Under the pieces are notes generated by a model. It saw only the letters and a list, made by a program, of their open reading frames with translations, was not told where the DNA came from and ran no database searches. Made by a program: the position numbers and the translations under genes. From NCBI GenBank assembly GCA_964652195.1, contig CAZZBB010000002.1, forward strand, positions 1-64,000: 64,000 bases of DNA. The letters are read 5' to 3'. The DNA is from MSPOR6 sp964652195 (GTDB lineage Bacteria > Poribacteria > WGA-4E > WGA-3G). Shown piece after piece: positions 26,722 through 35,734 of this stretch (its first letter is position 1; every line of letters begins with the position of its first letter).

Positions 26722-27585
26722 TTTCTTAAACCAAGATAAAAGTAACTATTTACATTCCTTAGAAATGGGGTGTATAGTTTATGGTATTGACATAAATCAA
26801 ATGTAACGAATCATACATTTTAAATAAAATTTAAAAAATGAAGAAACACCCATATCAAACAACTAATATACATATATCACAAAACATATTAATAAAGTTT
26901 GTCAAAATGAAAATAAATTAGGGTTAGGAAAAAGATTACAAGTTAGGACACATACCATAAACTAAAAACCAACAACTAAAAACTAATAACTAATAATTAA
27001 AGGCTACATATCCAAAGAAAAATAAATGATGACTCTCTATAAAAACGATCCTAATTACGAAATCTTATATACGTCAAAAAAGCATACCTTTATAACCGTT
27101 GGAAATGTCAAAATCAGAAAGGACAACAAAACACAAAATCACATTTTTTAGAAATTATTATAAATCAAGTTAAAACTGGATTAAAGTCAGTTTATGACAG
27201 GGTTTACAGGGGTAATTTACACCAATTTCAAAGTCACACCATGTAACGAAAAGTGTAACTTTTTTCATCTTTTCGACGCATTGAGAAAGGCAACGTCAAC
27301 GCGATCTACTGTTTGAATATTTAGGATTAAATATCTATTTTTATATCTTATTTTTTCTCTGTATATTAGGATTAAATGTTCGTTTTTATACCATTTTCAC
27401 AATCAGAAATATTAGTTGAAATACGGGAAATATGTGTTACCCGTGGAATCCAAACACAAGATAGGAATTTATGTCAAAAACTTTACATCTCCATAGAAAA
27501 AACTGCTCATTGACTGATTTATATAATGATGTTATTCTAACTATATGATCTATCTCAATCCCATTAACAATCTTAGGAGAAATCT
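26722..27585. other. AT-rich intergenic stretch, no gene seen
   Basis: 864 bases without a plausible frame. It contains A-rich low-complexity sequence (about 26955-27000, ACTAAAAAC-type units), two copies of TTAGGATTAAAT 45 bases apart (27321, 27366), and the promoter for the downstream oxidoreductase. Otherwise nothing recognisable. Confidence 0.6.
27510..27538 (+). promoter_or_regulatory. Sigma70-like promoter for the oxidoreductase at 27586
   Basis: TTGACT (27510-27515), a 17-base spacer, TATTCT (27533-27538), with 47 bases to the start codon. Good spacing and position. Confidence 0.5.
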
Positions 27586-28776
27586 ATGTCAAAACTCAAT
27601 ATCGCTTTAATCGGTGCTGGACGAAGAGGTGGAGGTTCCCATCTACCTGTCATTGCGAAACTAAAAGATATATACAATCTCGTCGCAATCTGTGATATCG
27701 ATGAAGAAACCGCAACACAATATGCTAAACAGTACAATGCTAACCCATATACTAATGTCCGAGATCTCGTTAAACACGAGAAAATTGATGTTGTGGATAT
27801 TACAGTTCCAGGTGTTGCACATCATTCTATCGCCTGTTTTCTTGCCGATGCCGGGATACATATAATCTGTGAAACTCCTATTGCTGTAACCTTACCAACA
27901 TCTGATATGATGATTGAAAGGGCTAAAAAAAATAACATTAAACTTGAGGTAGCAGAAAATTACTATCGGGCACCAAGGGAGAGATTCTTGTCAAAAGTGA
28001 TTGACGGCGATATCATTGGAGATGTCGCACGTATTTATAGGATCTTCTATGAAGGTGGATATCATGGTATGAGTATGCTTCGTCTACGAGCTGGTGGTGA
28101 ACCAAAATCTGCTCTCGGCATTACACAATCTTCTCCAGTAACTCCAATCATTGACAGAATGAAACGTAATCATACAAGTGAAAATTGGAGTTTAGGTTTT
28201 ATTGATTTTAGCAACAATGCTACTGCACTTATGGTATACTCAAATGTCATACACGCACGTTCTTTAGGACGAGGGCAAACGGGTATCTCACAAATTGATG
28301 GTAGTAAAGGTACGATCGTTGGAGACGAAATCTATGTCACTCCTGACGATGATCTACAATCAGGTGCAAAAGGAATACCACATCGCCCAAAACGAACAAC
28401 AATTGACGTAGACGGGGTTGATGTAATAGAAAAAATTGAACTTGAACTACCCGATCAAACTATCACTTGGGAGAATCCTCTAAAAAACTACCCTCTCTCA
28501 GAAGGACAAATTGCAGTCGCAGATGAGCTTCTTAGTATTGCTAAGGCTGTCCTTGAGGATATTCAACCAGAATATGGAAGTATCCTTGCAAGACAAGACC
28601 AAGAAATGAACATTGCCATGAATGAATCAGGTAAAAGAAGCAAGGAAACAATTATGTTTCCAATCACTGAGCTCACTGAAACAGAAAAAGGCACACATGA
28701 AAATTATGAAAAACAGTACGGACATCCAATAGAAGATATTGAAGCCGGTATTGACACATTCTTTCCTCGTAGATGA
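27586..28776 (+). CDS. Gfo/Idh/MocA family oxidoreductase
   Basis: 396 residues. MSKLNIALIGAGRRGGGSH is the nucleotide-binding turn and IICETPIAVTLP stands where EKP normally is: here ETP, so the usual catalytic Lys of that motif is replaced by Thr. The rest (VAENYYRAPRERF, DFSNNATALMVYSNV) follows the family C-terminal fold. Activity with another Lys or a structural role are both possible. TAGGAG precedes the ATG. It stands alone between long AT-rich gaps. Confidence 0.8.
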   Translation: MSKLNIALIGAGRRGGGSHLPVIAKLKDIYNLVAICDIDEETATQYAKQYNANPYTNVRDLVKHEKIDVVDITVPGVAHHSIACFLADAGIHIICETPIAVTLPTSDMMIERAKKNNIKLEVAENYYRAPRERFLSKVIDGDIIGDVARIYRIFYEGGYHGMSMLRLRAGGEPKSALGITQSSPVTPIIDRMKRNHTSENWSLGFIDFSNNATALMVYSNVIHARSLGRGQTGISQIDGSKGTIVGDEIYVTPDDDLQSGAKGIPHRPKRTTIDVDGVDVIEKIELELPDQTITWENPLKNYPLSEGQIAVADELLSIAKAVLEDIQPEYGSILARQDQEMNIAMNESGKRSKETIMFPITELTETEKGTHENYEKQYGHPIEDIEAGIDTFFPRR

Positions 28777-28879
28777 TATATTATCACGAGACATACACAT
28801 GGTCAAGTGAATCTCTATTGTTAGCAGAAGCATTCAATTGTCCAATTTATACATACGATTTACATATTAGGTCATCTTT

Positions 28880-28900
28880 GTAGGAGGGAACTACGATTCC
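28880..28900 (+). repeat. GGAGGG-type intergenic repeat core
   Basis: GTAGGAGGGAACTACGATTC aligns with the core at 22552 and with inverted copies at 51517 and 52987. Its right part is followed by CGATTCGGGG at 28921-28930, perhaps the other half of the repeat. Confidence 0.5.
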
Positions 28901-29257
28901 AGATCATTGTTATATCTATCACGATTCGGGGAACGACACTACAGAAAAAACCTATATCAGAATATATCTATATTCGACAATTGATGCCAATGGACTTGAG
29001 AAAATAAATCTTGACAAATACATCTTGAATAGGTTAAACTGTTATACTCAGAAAATATGAGATAAAATCGTGTTTAATAACAAGACAGTGATTATAGGTT
29101 GTTTGACCATAGGTGAGCCGCTCATGAATTTGACTTTGTTTACAAAGGATAATGATACCATGTAATATTTAGTCATTCAGGTCAAATTTACTCATCTGCT
29201 GATGTAGTAGTAATAGTCTTACGACTCTACATAATCAGCGATTACTTCACTGAACCG

Positions 29258-29292
29258 CGAGACTCTCCCTAATGAGAAAGATCTCGTTTTTT
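29258..29292 (+). terminator. Terminator-like attenuator before rimP
   Basis: CGAGA (29258-29262) with TCTCG (29282-29286), reinforced by an inner TCTC/GAGA pairing, then a TTTTTTG run. It ends 21 bases before the rimP start. As it lies inside the probable leader it may act as an attenuator rather than the end of an upstream gene. Confidence 0.55.
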
Positions 29293-29313
29293 GTTTTATA
29301 TAGGAGTGTAAAA

Positions 29314-29790
29314 ATGCCTGAAGGCATTGAGAATACCGTCGCAGAGATGTTGACACCTCTTCTAATTATAGAAGGGTATGAATTAGTAGCCGTTGAGACA
29401 TCTGGAGGTAAAAGAAATCAGATCCTTAGATTATTGATACACAAACCGGGCGGACTCTCGATATCTGATTGCCAAAATGTCAATAAAACTGTACTCCCAA
29501 TATTGGAAGTACATCAGATAATGTCCAAATACAAGCATCTTGAAATCGCTTCACCAGGAATCGACCGGCCATTAATTACAGAAGCAGATTTTCAGCGAAA
29601 TAAAGGAAGAACAATAAAAGTTGAAATATATACATCAAACAAACAGGTTTACGATGTAATTGGAAAGGTAATTGATATCAAAAACGGAATCCTAATTATT
29701 AAACAAGCATCGGGGAAAACCGTCCATATTGAATTTTCACAGATCTTAAAAGGACATATTCAATTAGATTGGCAATCAATTGAATCATAA
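29314..29790 (+). CDS. rimP: Ribosome maturation factor RimP
   Basis: 30S subunit maturation protein, 158 residues from ATG 29314, which has AGGAGTG upstream; an in-frame start at 29272 overlaps the attenuator and is rejected. IENTVAEMLTPLLIIEGYEL, the ISDCQNVNKTVLPILE segment and LEIASPGIDRPLITEADF are the family blocks, followed by the SH3-like C-terminal domain (RTIKVEIYTSN). First gene of the transcription/translation cluster, 34 bases before nusA. Confidence 0.93.
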   Translation: MPEGIENTVAEMLTPLLIIEGYELVAVETSGGKRNQILRLLIHKPGGLSISDCQNVNKTVLPILEVHQIMSKYKHLEIASPGIDRPLITEADFQRNKGRTIKVEIYTSNKQVYDVIGKVIDIKNGILIIKQASGKTVHIEFSQILKGHIQLDWQSIES

Positions 29791-29824
29791 ATTAGTTGCC
29801 AGCTATGAATGATGTGGGAGTATT

Positions 29825-31117
29825 ATGAAACAGAGAACAGAAGACAGAAAAGAAAGCTTACAACAATCCATCCGTCAACTGATGGGACACACAGACTTAC
29901 CAGAGGACGTTTTCATACAAGCTATTGAGGATGCACTTCATGTAATTGCATTACGCCATTACGGACCTGAGGCTAAGGTATCAATAGACATTGAATTGGA
30001 CTCTGAAGAAATTAAATGTCATGTGCCTAAAAAAGTTGTAGATATAATGCACGACTTTTCAACTGAGATACCAATTGAGGAGGCGCAAAAACTTGATCCT
30101 GAGGCAAAAATCGATGATATCCTTGAAGTTGAAATTAATCCTGAAGAATTTGGAAGGATTCAGGCTCAGTTAGGACGGCAAATCCTCCTTGGTAAACTAC
30201 GAGAAGCTGAACGGGACTTGATTTTCAATGAATTTGAAGGACGCGAGGGTGAGGTCGTCGTATGCTATCTTCAACGTTACGACGGTCCAAATGCTATCGT
30301 TGATTTAGAACGAACCGATGTCCTAAGAACTGAAGCATTGCTTCCTGCCAGTCAGATTCCACCAACACATAGGTATAACCGGGGGGACTCCATTCGATGT
30401 CTCATCTTAGAAGTTAAAAATAGTGTGACTGGTGAACAGATTGTCGTCTCGCGAACACATCCTGATCTGATAGGAATGTTATTTGAGCATGAAGTTCCAG
30501 AGGTATATGATGGACAGGTTCGTGTAATGGCTGTTGCTCGGGATCCAGGACATCGGGCAAAAGTTGCTGTTACCGCTAATGAAGAAGGTATAGATGCAGT
30601 TGGAACATGTGTGGGTGTTAGAGGGGCACGAGTTCAAACAATGGTACGAGAATTAAAAAATGAGAAAATTGATATCATCGAATGGAGTGAAGATCCGATA
30701 ACATATATTACAAACTCATTAAAATTAAAAACTGCAATGATACGAAGAGTTGAACTAAATGAGGAAGAAATGACTGCAAACGTCATAGTTCCCGATGATC
30801 AATTATCACTTGCTATAGGAAGAAGAGGACAAAATGCTCGATTGGCAGCAAAATTGACAGGATGGCATATAGACATCAAAAGTGAATCCGAGGTGCCTGT
30901 TTCGCTGGATACGTTGTTTAAAGAAGGAAATGAAGAAACAGATGCTGAATCCGATGAAGATGCTAACACTTCGGAATCAGAAGAACAGTCATTGAAGATT
31001 AATGACATTTTTGATGACGAAGATACTAATACTGTGAATTCAAGTGATACGGAATCTGAAGTTCCTGATGAATTAGCTGATTCAGTGGAAAACAATTCTG
31101 AAGTATCAAAGGAATAA
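29825..31117 (+). CDS. nusA: Transcription termination/antitermination factor NusA
   Basis: Binds RNA polymerase and nascent RNA in pausing, termination and antitermination. 430 residues: NusA N-terminal domain (LPEDVFIQAIEDALHVIALR), S1 domain (about 140-205), KH1 (VAVTANEEGIDAVGTCVGVRGARVQ area) and KH2 (VIVPDDQLSLAIGRRGQNARL). After about residue 365 the protein ends in a long acidic Glu/Asp/Ser tail and lacks the AR repeats of E. coli NusA. GGGAG lies before the ATG. Cotranscribed with rimP and infB as in most bacteria. Confidence 0.95.
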   Translation: MKQRTEDRKESLQQSIRQLMGHTDLPEDVFIQAIEDALHVIALRHYGPEAKVSIDIELDSEEIKCHVPKKVVDIMHDFSTEIPIEEAQKLDPEAKIDDILEVEINPEEFGRIQAQLGRQILLGKLREAERDLIFNEFEGREGEVVVCYLQRYDGPNAIVDLERTDVLRTEALLPASQIPPTHRYNRGDSIRCLILEVKNSVTGEQIVVSRTHPDLIGMLFEHEVPEVYDGQVRVMAVARDPGHRAKVAVTANEEGIDAVGTCVGVRGARVQTMVRELKNEKIDIIEWSEDPITYITNSLKLKTAMIRRVELNEEEMTANVIVPDDQLSLAIGRRGQNARLAAKLTGWHIDIKSESEVPVSLDTLFKEGNEETDAESDEDANTSESEEQSLKINDIFDDEDTNTVNSSDTESEVPDELADSVENNSEVSKE

Positions 31118-31183
31118 CAGGATTATCAACAACATTTTTAGTAATGTAGAAGAATTAAAGGTATCTACTCTGTATTATAATTA

Positions 31184-31471
31184 ATGAATAACCTAAATGT
31201 ACCCATACGTTCCTGTATAGGGTGCCGGAGTAAATTCCCGCAGAAGACGTTAATCCGTTTTGTGTGTTCCAAAGAAAAGTGCTTACAACTTGATGGGTTC
31301 AAGCGGTATCCTGGACGTGGAGCATACATTTGCAAATCTAAAGTGTGTATAGAGAAAGCTTTTAAAGAACCAAAACGGATAAATGCGTTGTTACGTGTAC
31401 AATTATCAAAATCCGTTATCACCGAATTCGAACAGGCAATCCTTGATAAGGAGGCGATCGCCGATGGGTAA
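31184..31471 (+). CDS. rnpM: YlxR/RnpM family RNA-binding protein
   Basis: 95 residues of the DUF448/YlxR family, recently linked in Bacillus to RNase P regulation. The motifs RSCIGCRSKFPQKTLIRFV and RYPGRGAYICKS are diagnostic. It overlaps infB by eight bases, its last codons running through the infB ATG, which suggests translational coupling. Weak ribosome site of its own. Confidence 0.9.
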   Translation: MNNLNVPIRSCIGCRSKFPQKTLIRFVCSKEKCLQLDGFKRYPGRGAYICKSKVCIEKAFKEPKRINALLRVQLSKSVITEFEQAILDKEAIADG

Positions 31472-33626
31472 ACAGAAACCACAATCTGATACATCTGAAC
31501 AGAAAACAGCTCAAAGTCCGAATGTAAGGGTTTATGAATTGGCTAAACGATATGAGCTAAGTAGTAAGGAACTAATTGAGATATTAGTTGAACTTGGTGT
31601 ACCAATTAAAAACCACATGAGTACTTTAGATCCAGAGACGATAATTTTAGTTGAAGCAGAATTACATCCACAAGAAACCATACCCTCTGATGAACAAGAA
31701 CAAGAGGAAATCAACGTTGAATCGAAATCTGAAGAAAAGGACCAAAACCAGGAAACTGAAAATGCTGTGATTGTATCAGAAGATAAGGAAGATAGGTTAA
31801 AGGTATCAGATGATATAAAAGAAGATGAAGTAGAACCCATACCTGAGCTTGATACACCAGAGGAATCTAAATTGCAAGTTCCAGAAGGTGTAACTGTGGG
31901 AACATTGGCATCACAGCTTAATCTACAACCAAACCAGTTGATTATGCAATTGATGAAATTAAAAGTCATGGCAGCAATCAACCAAAGTTTAGATCATGAT
32001 ACACTGATTGCTCTAAGCAAAGAATACAATTTTGAAGTTATTCAGGAAAAAACACTTGAAGAAGAACTGTTTACATTAGATGAGGACCCACCGGAATCAT
32101 TAGTTCCTCGCGCCCCTGTTGTTACTATAATGGGACATGTTGATCACGGTAAGACCTCATTATTAGACTCTATACGAGAATCAAATATTAGTGAGTCTGA
32201 GGCAGGAAATATCACTCAACATATTGGGGCTTACCATGTTGAATTAGAGAATGGAAATATCGTATTTCTTGACACTCCCGGTCATGCAGCATTTACTGCA
32301 ATGCGTGCACGCGGGGCACAGGTAACCGATCTTGTTGTCTTGATTGTGGCTGCTGACGATGGTGTAATGCCGCAAACGATAGAGGCTATAAATCATGCCA
32401 AAGCCGCTAAAGTGCCTATTGTGGTGGCTATTAATAAGATTGATGTTCCCGGAGCAAGATCTGACTTTGTGAAACAACAGTTAGTTGATAACGAATTAGT
32501 CCCTGAAGATTGGGGGGGACAAACAATCTGTGTTGAAGTGTCCGCAATTGAAGGAACAGGAATTGACTTACTTCTTGAAATGATTCTACTTGAAGCTGCA
32601 CTTCTGGAATTAAAAGCGAATCCTAACAAACCTGCTCGAGGTGTTGTTATTGAGGCGCAAGTCGATAAAGGCCGTGGTGCTGTAGCAACAGTATTAGTCC
32701 AAAGTGGTACATTACGGGTTGGTGATTCATTTGTTTCGGGACGATATTCTGGTAGAGTTAGAGCTATGATGAGTGATGATGGCAGACGTCTAAAAGAAGC
32801 ACAACCATCCACCCCTGTAGAGGTACTTGGGTTTACAGGAGTTCCAGAAGCAGGAAATCTCTTCTATGCAGTTGAATCTGAAAAGGATGCTCGAACTATC
32901 AGTGAGGAACGACAAGATCAGTATCGTATATCTCATCTTGGTGCAAATAGTCATGTAAGTCTTGACGATCTATACCAACAGATACAAGAAGGGGATATAA
33001 AGGATCTTAATCTAATAATAAAAGGTGATGTACAAGGCTCTGTACAAGCAATAACTGAATCATTGCAAAAACTCAGTTCTCCTGAAGTTAAAATTAATAT
33101 CATTCATGAAGCAACTGGTGGTATAACAGAAACAGATATTCTGCTGGCTTCTGCTTCTGATGCAATTGTTGTAGGTTTTAATGTCCATCCTACTACAGAA
33201 GCGGTTAAGGCTACGGAAACTGAAGGAATAGATGTACGCACATATTCAGTAATCTATGATATTCTATCTGACATTAAATCTGCTATGGAAGGATTATTAG
33301 AACCAGAAGTACGAGAAGTAATTATTGGTCGTGCTGAAGTAAGAGAGATATTTAGAGTACCACGTAGTGGATTGGTGGCAGGTAGTTATGTCAATTGGGG
33401 TAGAATTTCCTTTAATCAGCCACTTCGGGTATTACGACAGAATAGATTAATTTTTGAAGGAAAAGTTGACTCACTGAGACGTTTTAAAGATAATGTCACA
33501 GAGGTACAAGCAAATTACGAATGTGGTATCGGTATTGAGGAATTTGACGACATTAAAGTTGGAGATGTGTTAGAATGTTATGTACATGAGGAAGTAGCAC
33601 GCACCCTCCAATCGGGTAGTCAATAA
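31464..33626 (+). CDS. infB: Translation initiation factor IF-2
   Basis: Places initiator tRNA on the 30S subunit in a GTP-dependent way. 720 residues from ATG 31464, preceded by AAGGAGG within the end of rnpM; an upstream in-frame start gives only a non-homologous extension. IF2_N segments (VYELAKRYELSSKELIEILV at 20-70; TVGTLASQLNLQPNQLIMQL around 145-200) flank a short acidic linker. The G domain has G1 GHVDHGKTS, DTPGHAAF and NKID. The C-terminal domains (VQGSVQAITESLQKL, VGFNVHPTTEA) are complete. Confidence 0.96.
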   Translation: MGKQKPQSDTSEQKTAQSPNVRVYELAKRYELSSKELIEILVELGVPIKNHMSTLDPETIILVEAELHPQETIPSDEQEQEEINVESKSEEKDQNQETENAVIVSEDKEDRLKVSDDIKEDEVEPIPELDTPEESKLQVPEGVTVGTLASQLNLQPNQLIMQLMKLKVMAAINQSLDHDTLIALSKEYNFEVIQEKTLEEELFTLDEDPPESLVPRAPVVTIMGHVDHGKTSLLDSIRESNISESEAGNITQHIGAYHVELENGNIVFLDTPGHAAFTAMRARGAQVTDLVVLIVAADDGVMPQTIEAINHAKAAKVPIVVAINKIDVPGARSDFVKQQLVDNELVPEDWGGQTICVEVSAIEGTGIDLLLEMILLEAALLELKANPNKPARGVVIEAQVDKGRGAVATVLVQSGTLRVGDSFVSGRYSGRVRAMMSDDGRRLKEAQPSTPVEVLGFTGVPEAGNLFYAVESEKDARTISEERQDQYRISHLGANSHVSLDDLYQQIQEGDIKDLNLIIKGDVQGSVQAITESLQKLSSPEVKINIIHEATGGITETDILLASASDAIVVGFNVHPTTEAVKATETEGIDVRTYSVIYDILSDIKSAMEGLLEPEVREVIIGRAEVREIFRVPRSGLVAGSYVNWGRISFNQPLRVLRQNRLIFEGKVDSLRRFKDNVTEVQANYECGIGIEEFDDIKVGDVLECYVHEEVARTLQSGSQ

Positions 33627-33757
33627 ATTAAATGATGTTACAAGAATGATTAAATAATTAACACATCGTAGAGTAGTTCCTAACCAGTAATTTACTTATT
33701 GGTGAAGTTAATTGAGATTTCACCTTTCAATTTTAAAATGAAAATAAGAACATAAAG

Positions 33758-34042
33758 ATGCACATCGGCGTATGTAAGATCAAGTTATACCTACCTGAAT
33801 GCCAGTCGTTGAAGGACAAACGTAGAATAATAAAAAGCATTATTGATCAGTTGAAAAACAAGTTTAATATTGCCATCGCCGAAATTGAAGCACTTGATAT
33901 ACATCAGACTGCAATTATAGGATTAGTATCAATATCAAATGAAGTGAAATTCGTGAATCAAATTTTATCGCAATGCGTTAAATTCATTGAAGAAAATTCA
34001 TCAGCAATATTAACTGATTACGAAACAGAATTTTTCTTCTAA
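33758..34042 (+). CDS. ylxP: DUF503 family protein YlxP
   Basis: 94 residues of the small DUF503 (YlxP) family, found between infB and rbfA in many bacteria. CKIKLYLPECQSLKDKRRII and IAIAEIEALDIHQTAIIGLV match. A ferredoxin-like fold is expected; the function is not established. Weak ribosome site. Confidence 0.85.
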   Translation: MHIGVCKIKLYLPECQSLKDKRRIIKSIIDQLKNKFNIAIAEIEALDIHQTAIIGLVSISNEVKFVNQILSQCVKFIEENSSAILTDYETEFFF

Positions 34043-34169
34043 TAGTTGGGATACGTATTGTAGGTTTTCAATTAATATTGAACGACTCTATCTTGAAGTA
34101 AGATGTATTCGGGCAATACCAGTTTTCCGAAATATTACTATAAACTCCCACCAATTAGAGGATAAAATC

Positions 34170-34550
34170 ATGGTAGAAAATAGACGACAGGATCGTGTAT
34201 CCGCGCTTATTCAGAGAGAATTGAGCGAAGTAATTCAACGTGTACTAAAAGATCCACGTATTGCATTCTGCACTGTAACCCATGCGGATGTGTCCTCTGA
34301 TCTAAAATATGTTGATGTGAAAGTGAGCGTCATTGGAAGTCCAGAACAAAGAGAAGAAACAATAGCTGGACTAAAAAGTGCTGCAGGTTTTTTGAGGCGA
34401 GAGATAAGTCGTCGATTGGCACTCAGATATTCACCTGAACTCAGGTTCGGTTTAGACGATTCAGTTGACCATCTTATGAAGATAGATGATCTTCTCAAAC
34501 AAATTGAAACAGACGATGACTTACAAGATGATTCAGTACACGACATTTAG
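34170..34550 (+). CDS. rbfA: 30S ribosome-binding factor RbfA
   Basis: 126 residues, late 30S maturation and cold adaptation. RQDRVSALIQRELSEVIQRV, DPRIAFCTVTHADVSSDLKY and LRREISRRLALRYSPELRF are the family blocks, ending in an acidic tail. AGAGGAT precedes the ATG; the stop lies five bases before the nrnA ATG. Confidence 0.93.
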   Translation: MVENRRQDRVSALIQRELSEVIQRVLKDPRIAFCTVTHADVSSDLKYVDVKVSVIGSPEQREETIAGLKSAAGFLRREISRRLALRYSPELRFGLDDSVDHLMKIDDLLKQIETDDDLQDDSVHDI

Positions 34551-34555
34551 ACTTG

Positions 34556-35533
34556 ATGGATAGTTTTCGCTCCGTCCTTACCATATTTGAGCAACATCAA
34601 TCATTTGCTATTTCAACACACGTGAATCCAGATGGTGATGCAATTGGCTCTGAATTAGCTCTTTCCCTAATTCTAAAGAAATTAGGGAAAAATGTTCGTA
34701 TTTTTAATACTGATGTTGTTCCAAAGAAATATCAGTTCCTCCCTAAATGGGAGACTATTGAAAATTCCGAAGCTTCTGTAGCATTTAGTCCAGAAATCTT
34801 AGTCGTTGTGGATGCCAGCTCACGTGAACGGATTGGACCTTTTCTTAGTAAATGCCTTATACCGACACATGCAGTTGTAAATATCGATCATCATATAACC
34901 GCAGAAGAATTCGGGGACTACAATATCATAATACCTTCTGCTTCATCCACAGCTGAAATCATCTATAATCTATTTGAATCTGCAAACTATGAGATTGATG
35001 AAACCTGTGCATTATGTTTGTATACAGGTTTAATGTTTGATACTGGATGTTTCCGCTATAGTAATGCAGTCTCTGATACACATAGGATCGCAGCAAATTT
35101 AATTGAAATTGGCAACTTTGCACCTGATGAGATCTATCGTTATGTTTATGAACATGTACCTCTGGAAAAAATCCGTTTATTGGGCCAAACATTGAGGACA
35201 TTGCAACTAACTCCTGATGGAAAAATCGCTTGGGTTTTGGTCACTCAGGCAATGTTTAATGACACTAAAACTACCTTTGATGATGTGGAAGGATTTGTTA
35301 ACCAGATTCAAGCAATTGAAAATGTTGAAGTAGCAATCTGTGTGTGTGAATTACCTGATGGAAACTCAAAAATAAGTTTACGCAGTGAAGGTAGTGTGGA
35401 TGTGGCTGAATTAGCCGCAGAATTCAATGGCGGAGGACACGAACGTGCCTCTGGGTGTAGAATCAACCTACCTTATACATCCGCAATTGCTACACTTGTC
35501 GAAAGTGCAAAACGACGAATAAAAACTATATAA
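34556..35533 (+). CDS. nrnA: DHH-family phosphoesterase (nanoRNase/pAp phosphatase, NrnA type)
   Basis: 325 residues. DHH metal motifs are HVNPDGDAIGSELAL, VVVDASSRERIG and NIDHHITAEEFGDYN; the DHHA1 part ends with EFNGGGHERASGCRI. NrnA enzymes degrade 2-5 nt oligoRNAs and dephosphorylate 3'-phosphoadenosine 5'-phosphate. I take ATG 34556; a TTG one codon earlier is possible. It follows rbfA directly, the conserved position. Confidence 0.9.
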   Translation: MDSFRSVLTIFEQHQSFAISTHVNPDGDAIGSELALSLILKKLGKNVRIFNTDVVPKKYQFLPKWETIENSEASVAFSPEILVVVDASSRERIGPFLSKCLIPTHAVVNIDHHITAEEFGDYNIIIPSASSTAEIIYNLFESANYEIDETCALCLYTGLMFDTGCFRYSNAVSDTHRIAANLIEIGNFAPDEIYRYVYEHVPLEKIRLLGQTLRTLQLTPDGKIAWVLVTQAMFNDTKTTFDDVEGFVNQIQAIENVEVAICVCELPDGNSKISLRSEGSVDVAELAAEFNGGGHERASGCRINLPYTSAIATLVESAKRRIKTI

Positions 35534-35734
35534 GGACAGTTTATACATTACCAAGAAGGTTTTCCTAAATTGAGTAGTTCATCTGTTAATTCATACGTTT
35601 GTGGATAGATGACTATTGTAGACCAAAGGTAAATTTCTGTATACATATAGATATTCAAAGTTTTAAATACCACCTTTCAGAAGTCCTACCAAGTTCTAAA
35701 GAATTAATATAACAAGAACTTGCGGAGATAATGA

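Larger units (their letters stand above)
28777..29313 (+). promoter_or_regulatory. Structured leader and promoter region of the rimP-nusA-infB operon
   Basis: The gap holds a repeat core (28880), a promoter-like area with TTGACA (29011-29016) and TATACT (29043-29048) or TAAACT (29035-29040, 18-base spacer from TTGACA), and two hairpins. Hairpin 1 pairs GCTGATGTAG (29198-) with CTACATAATCAGC (to 29239). Hairpin 2 is terminator-like and listed separately. The resulting leader of about 260 bases suggests attenuation control of the operon, which is known for nusA-infB operons in other bacteria; no gene is seen here. Confidence 0.45.

Noticed and set aside
26955..27000. ACTAAAAAC-type A-rich units as a repeat array
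   Set aside because: Low complexity, irregular; the same kind of sequence occurs at 51486 in inverted form without further structure.
27243..27259. GTAAC-GAAAAGT-GTAAC as a third palindromic operator
   Set aside because: It is a direct, not inverted, repeat and far from the unit it resembles.
27321..27378. Two TTAGGATTAAAT copies 45 bases apart as a CRISPR-like array
   Set aside because: Only two copies, AT-rich, no spacer-size pattern or cas genes.
31532..31981. Minus-strand Ser-rich frame in infB
   Set aside because: Reverse complement of the acidic linker of IF-2.
32393..32812. Minus-strand frame of about 140 codons in infB
   Set aside because: Antisense shadow of the conserved G-domain region.
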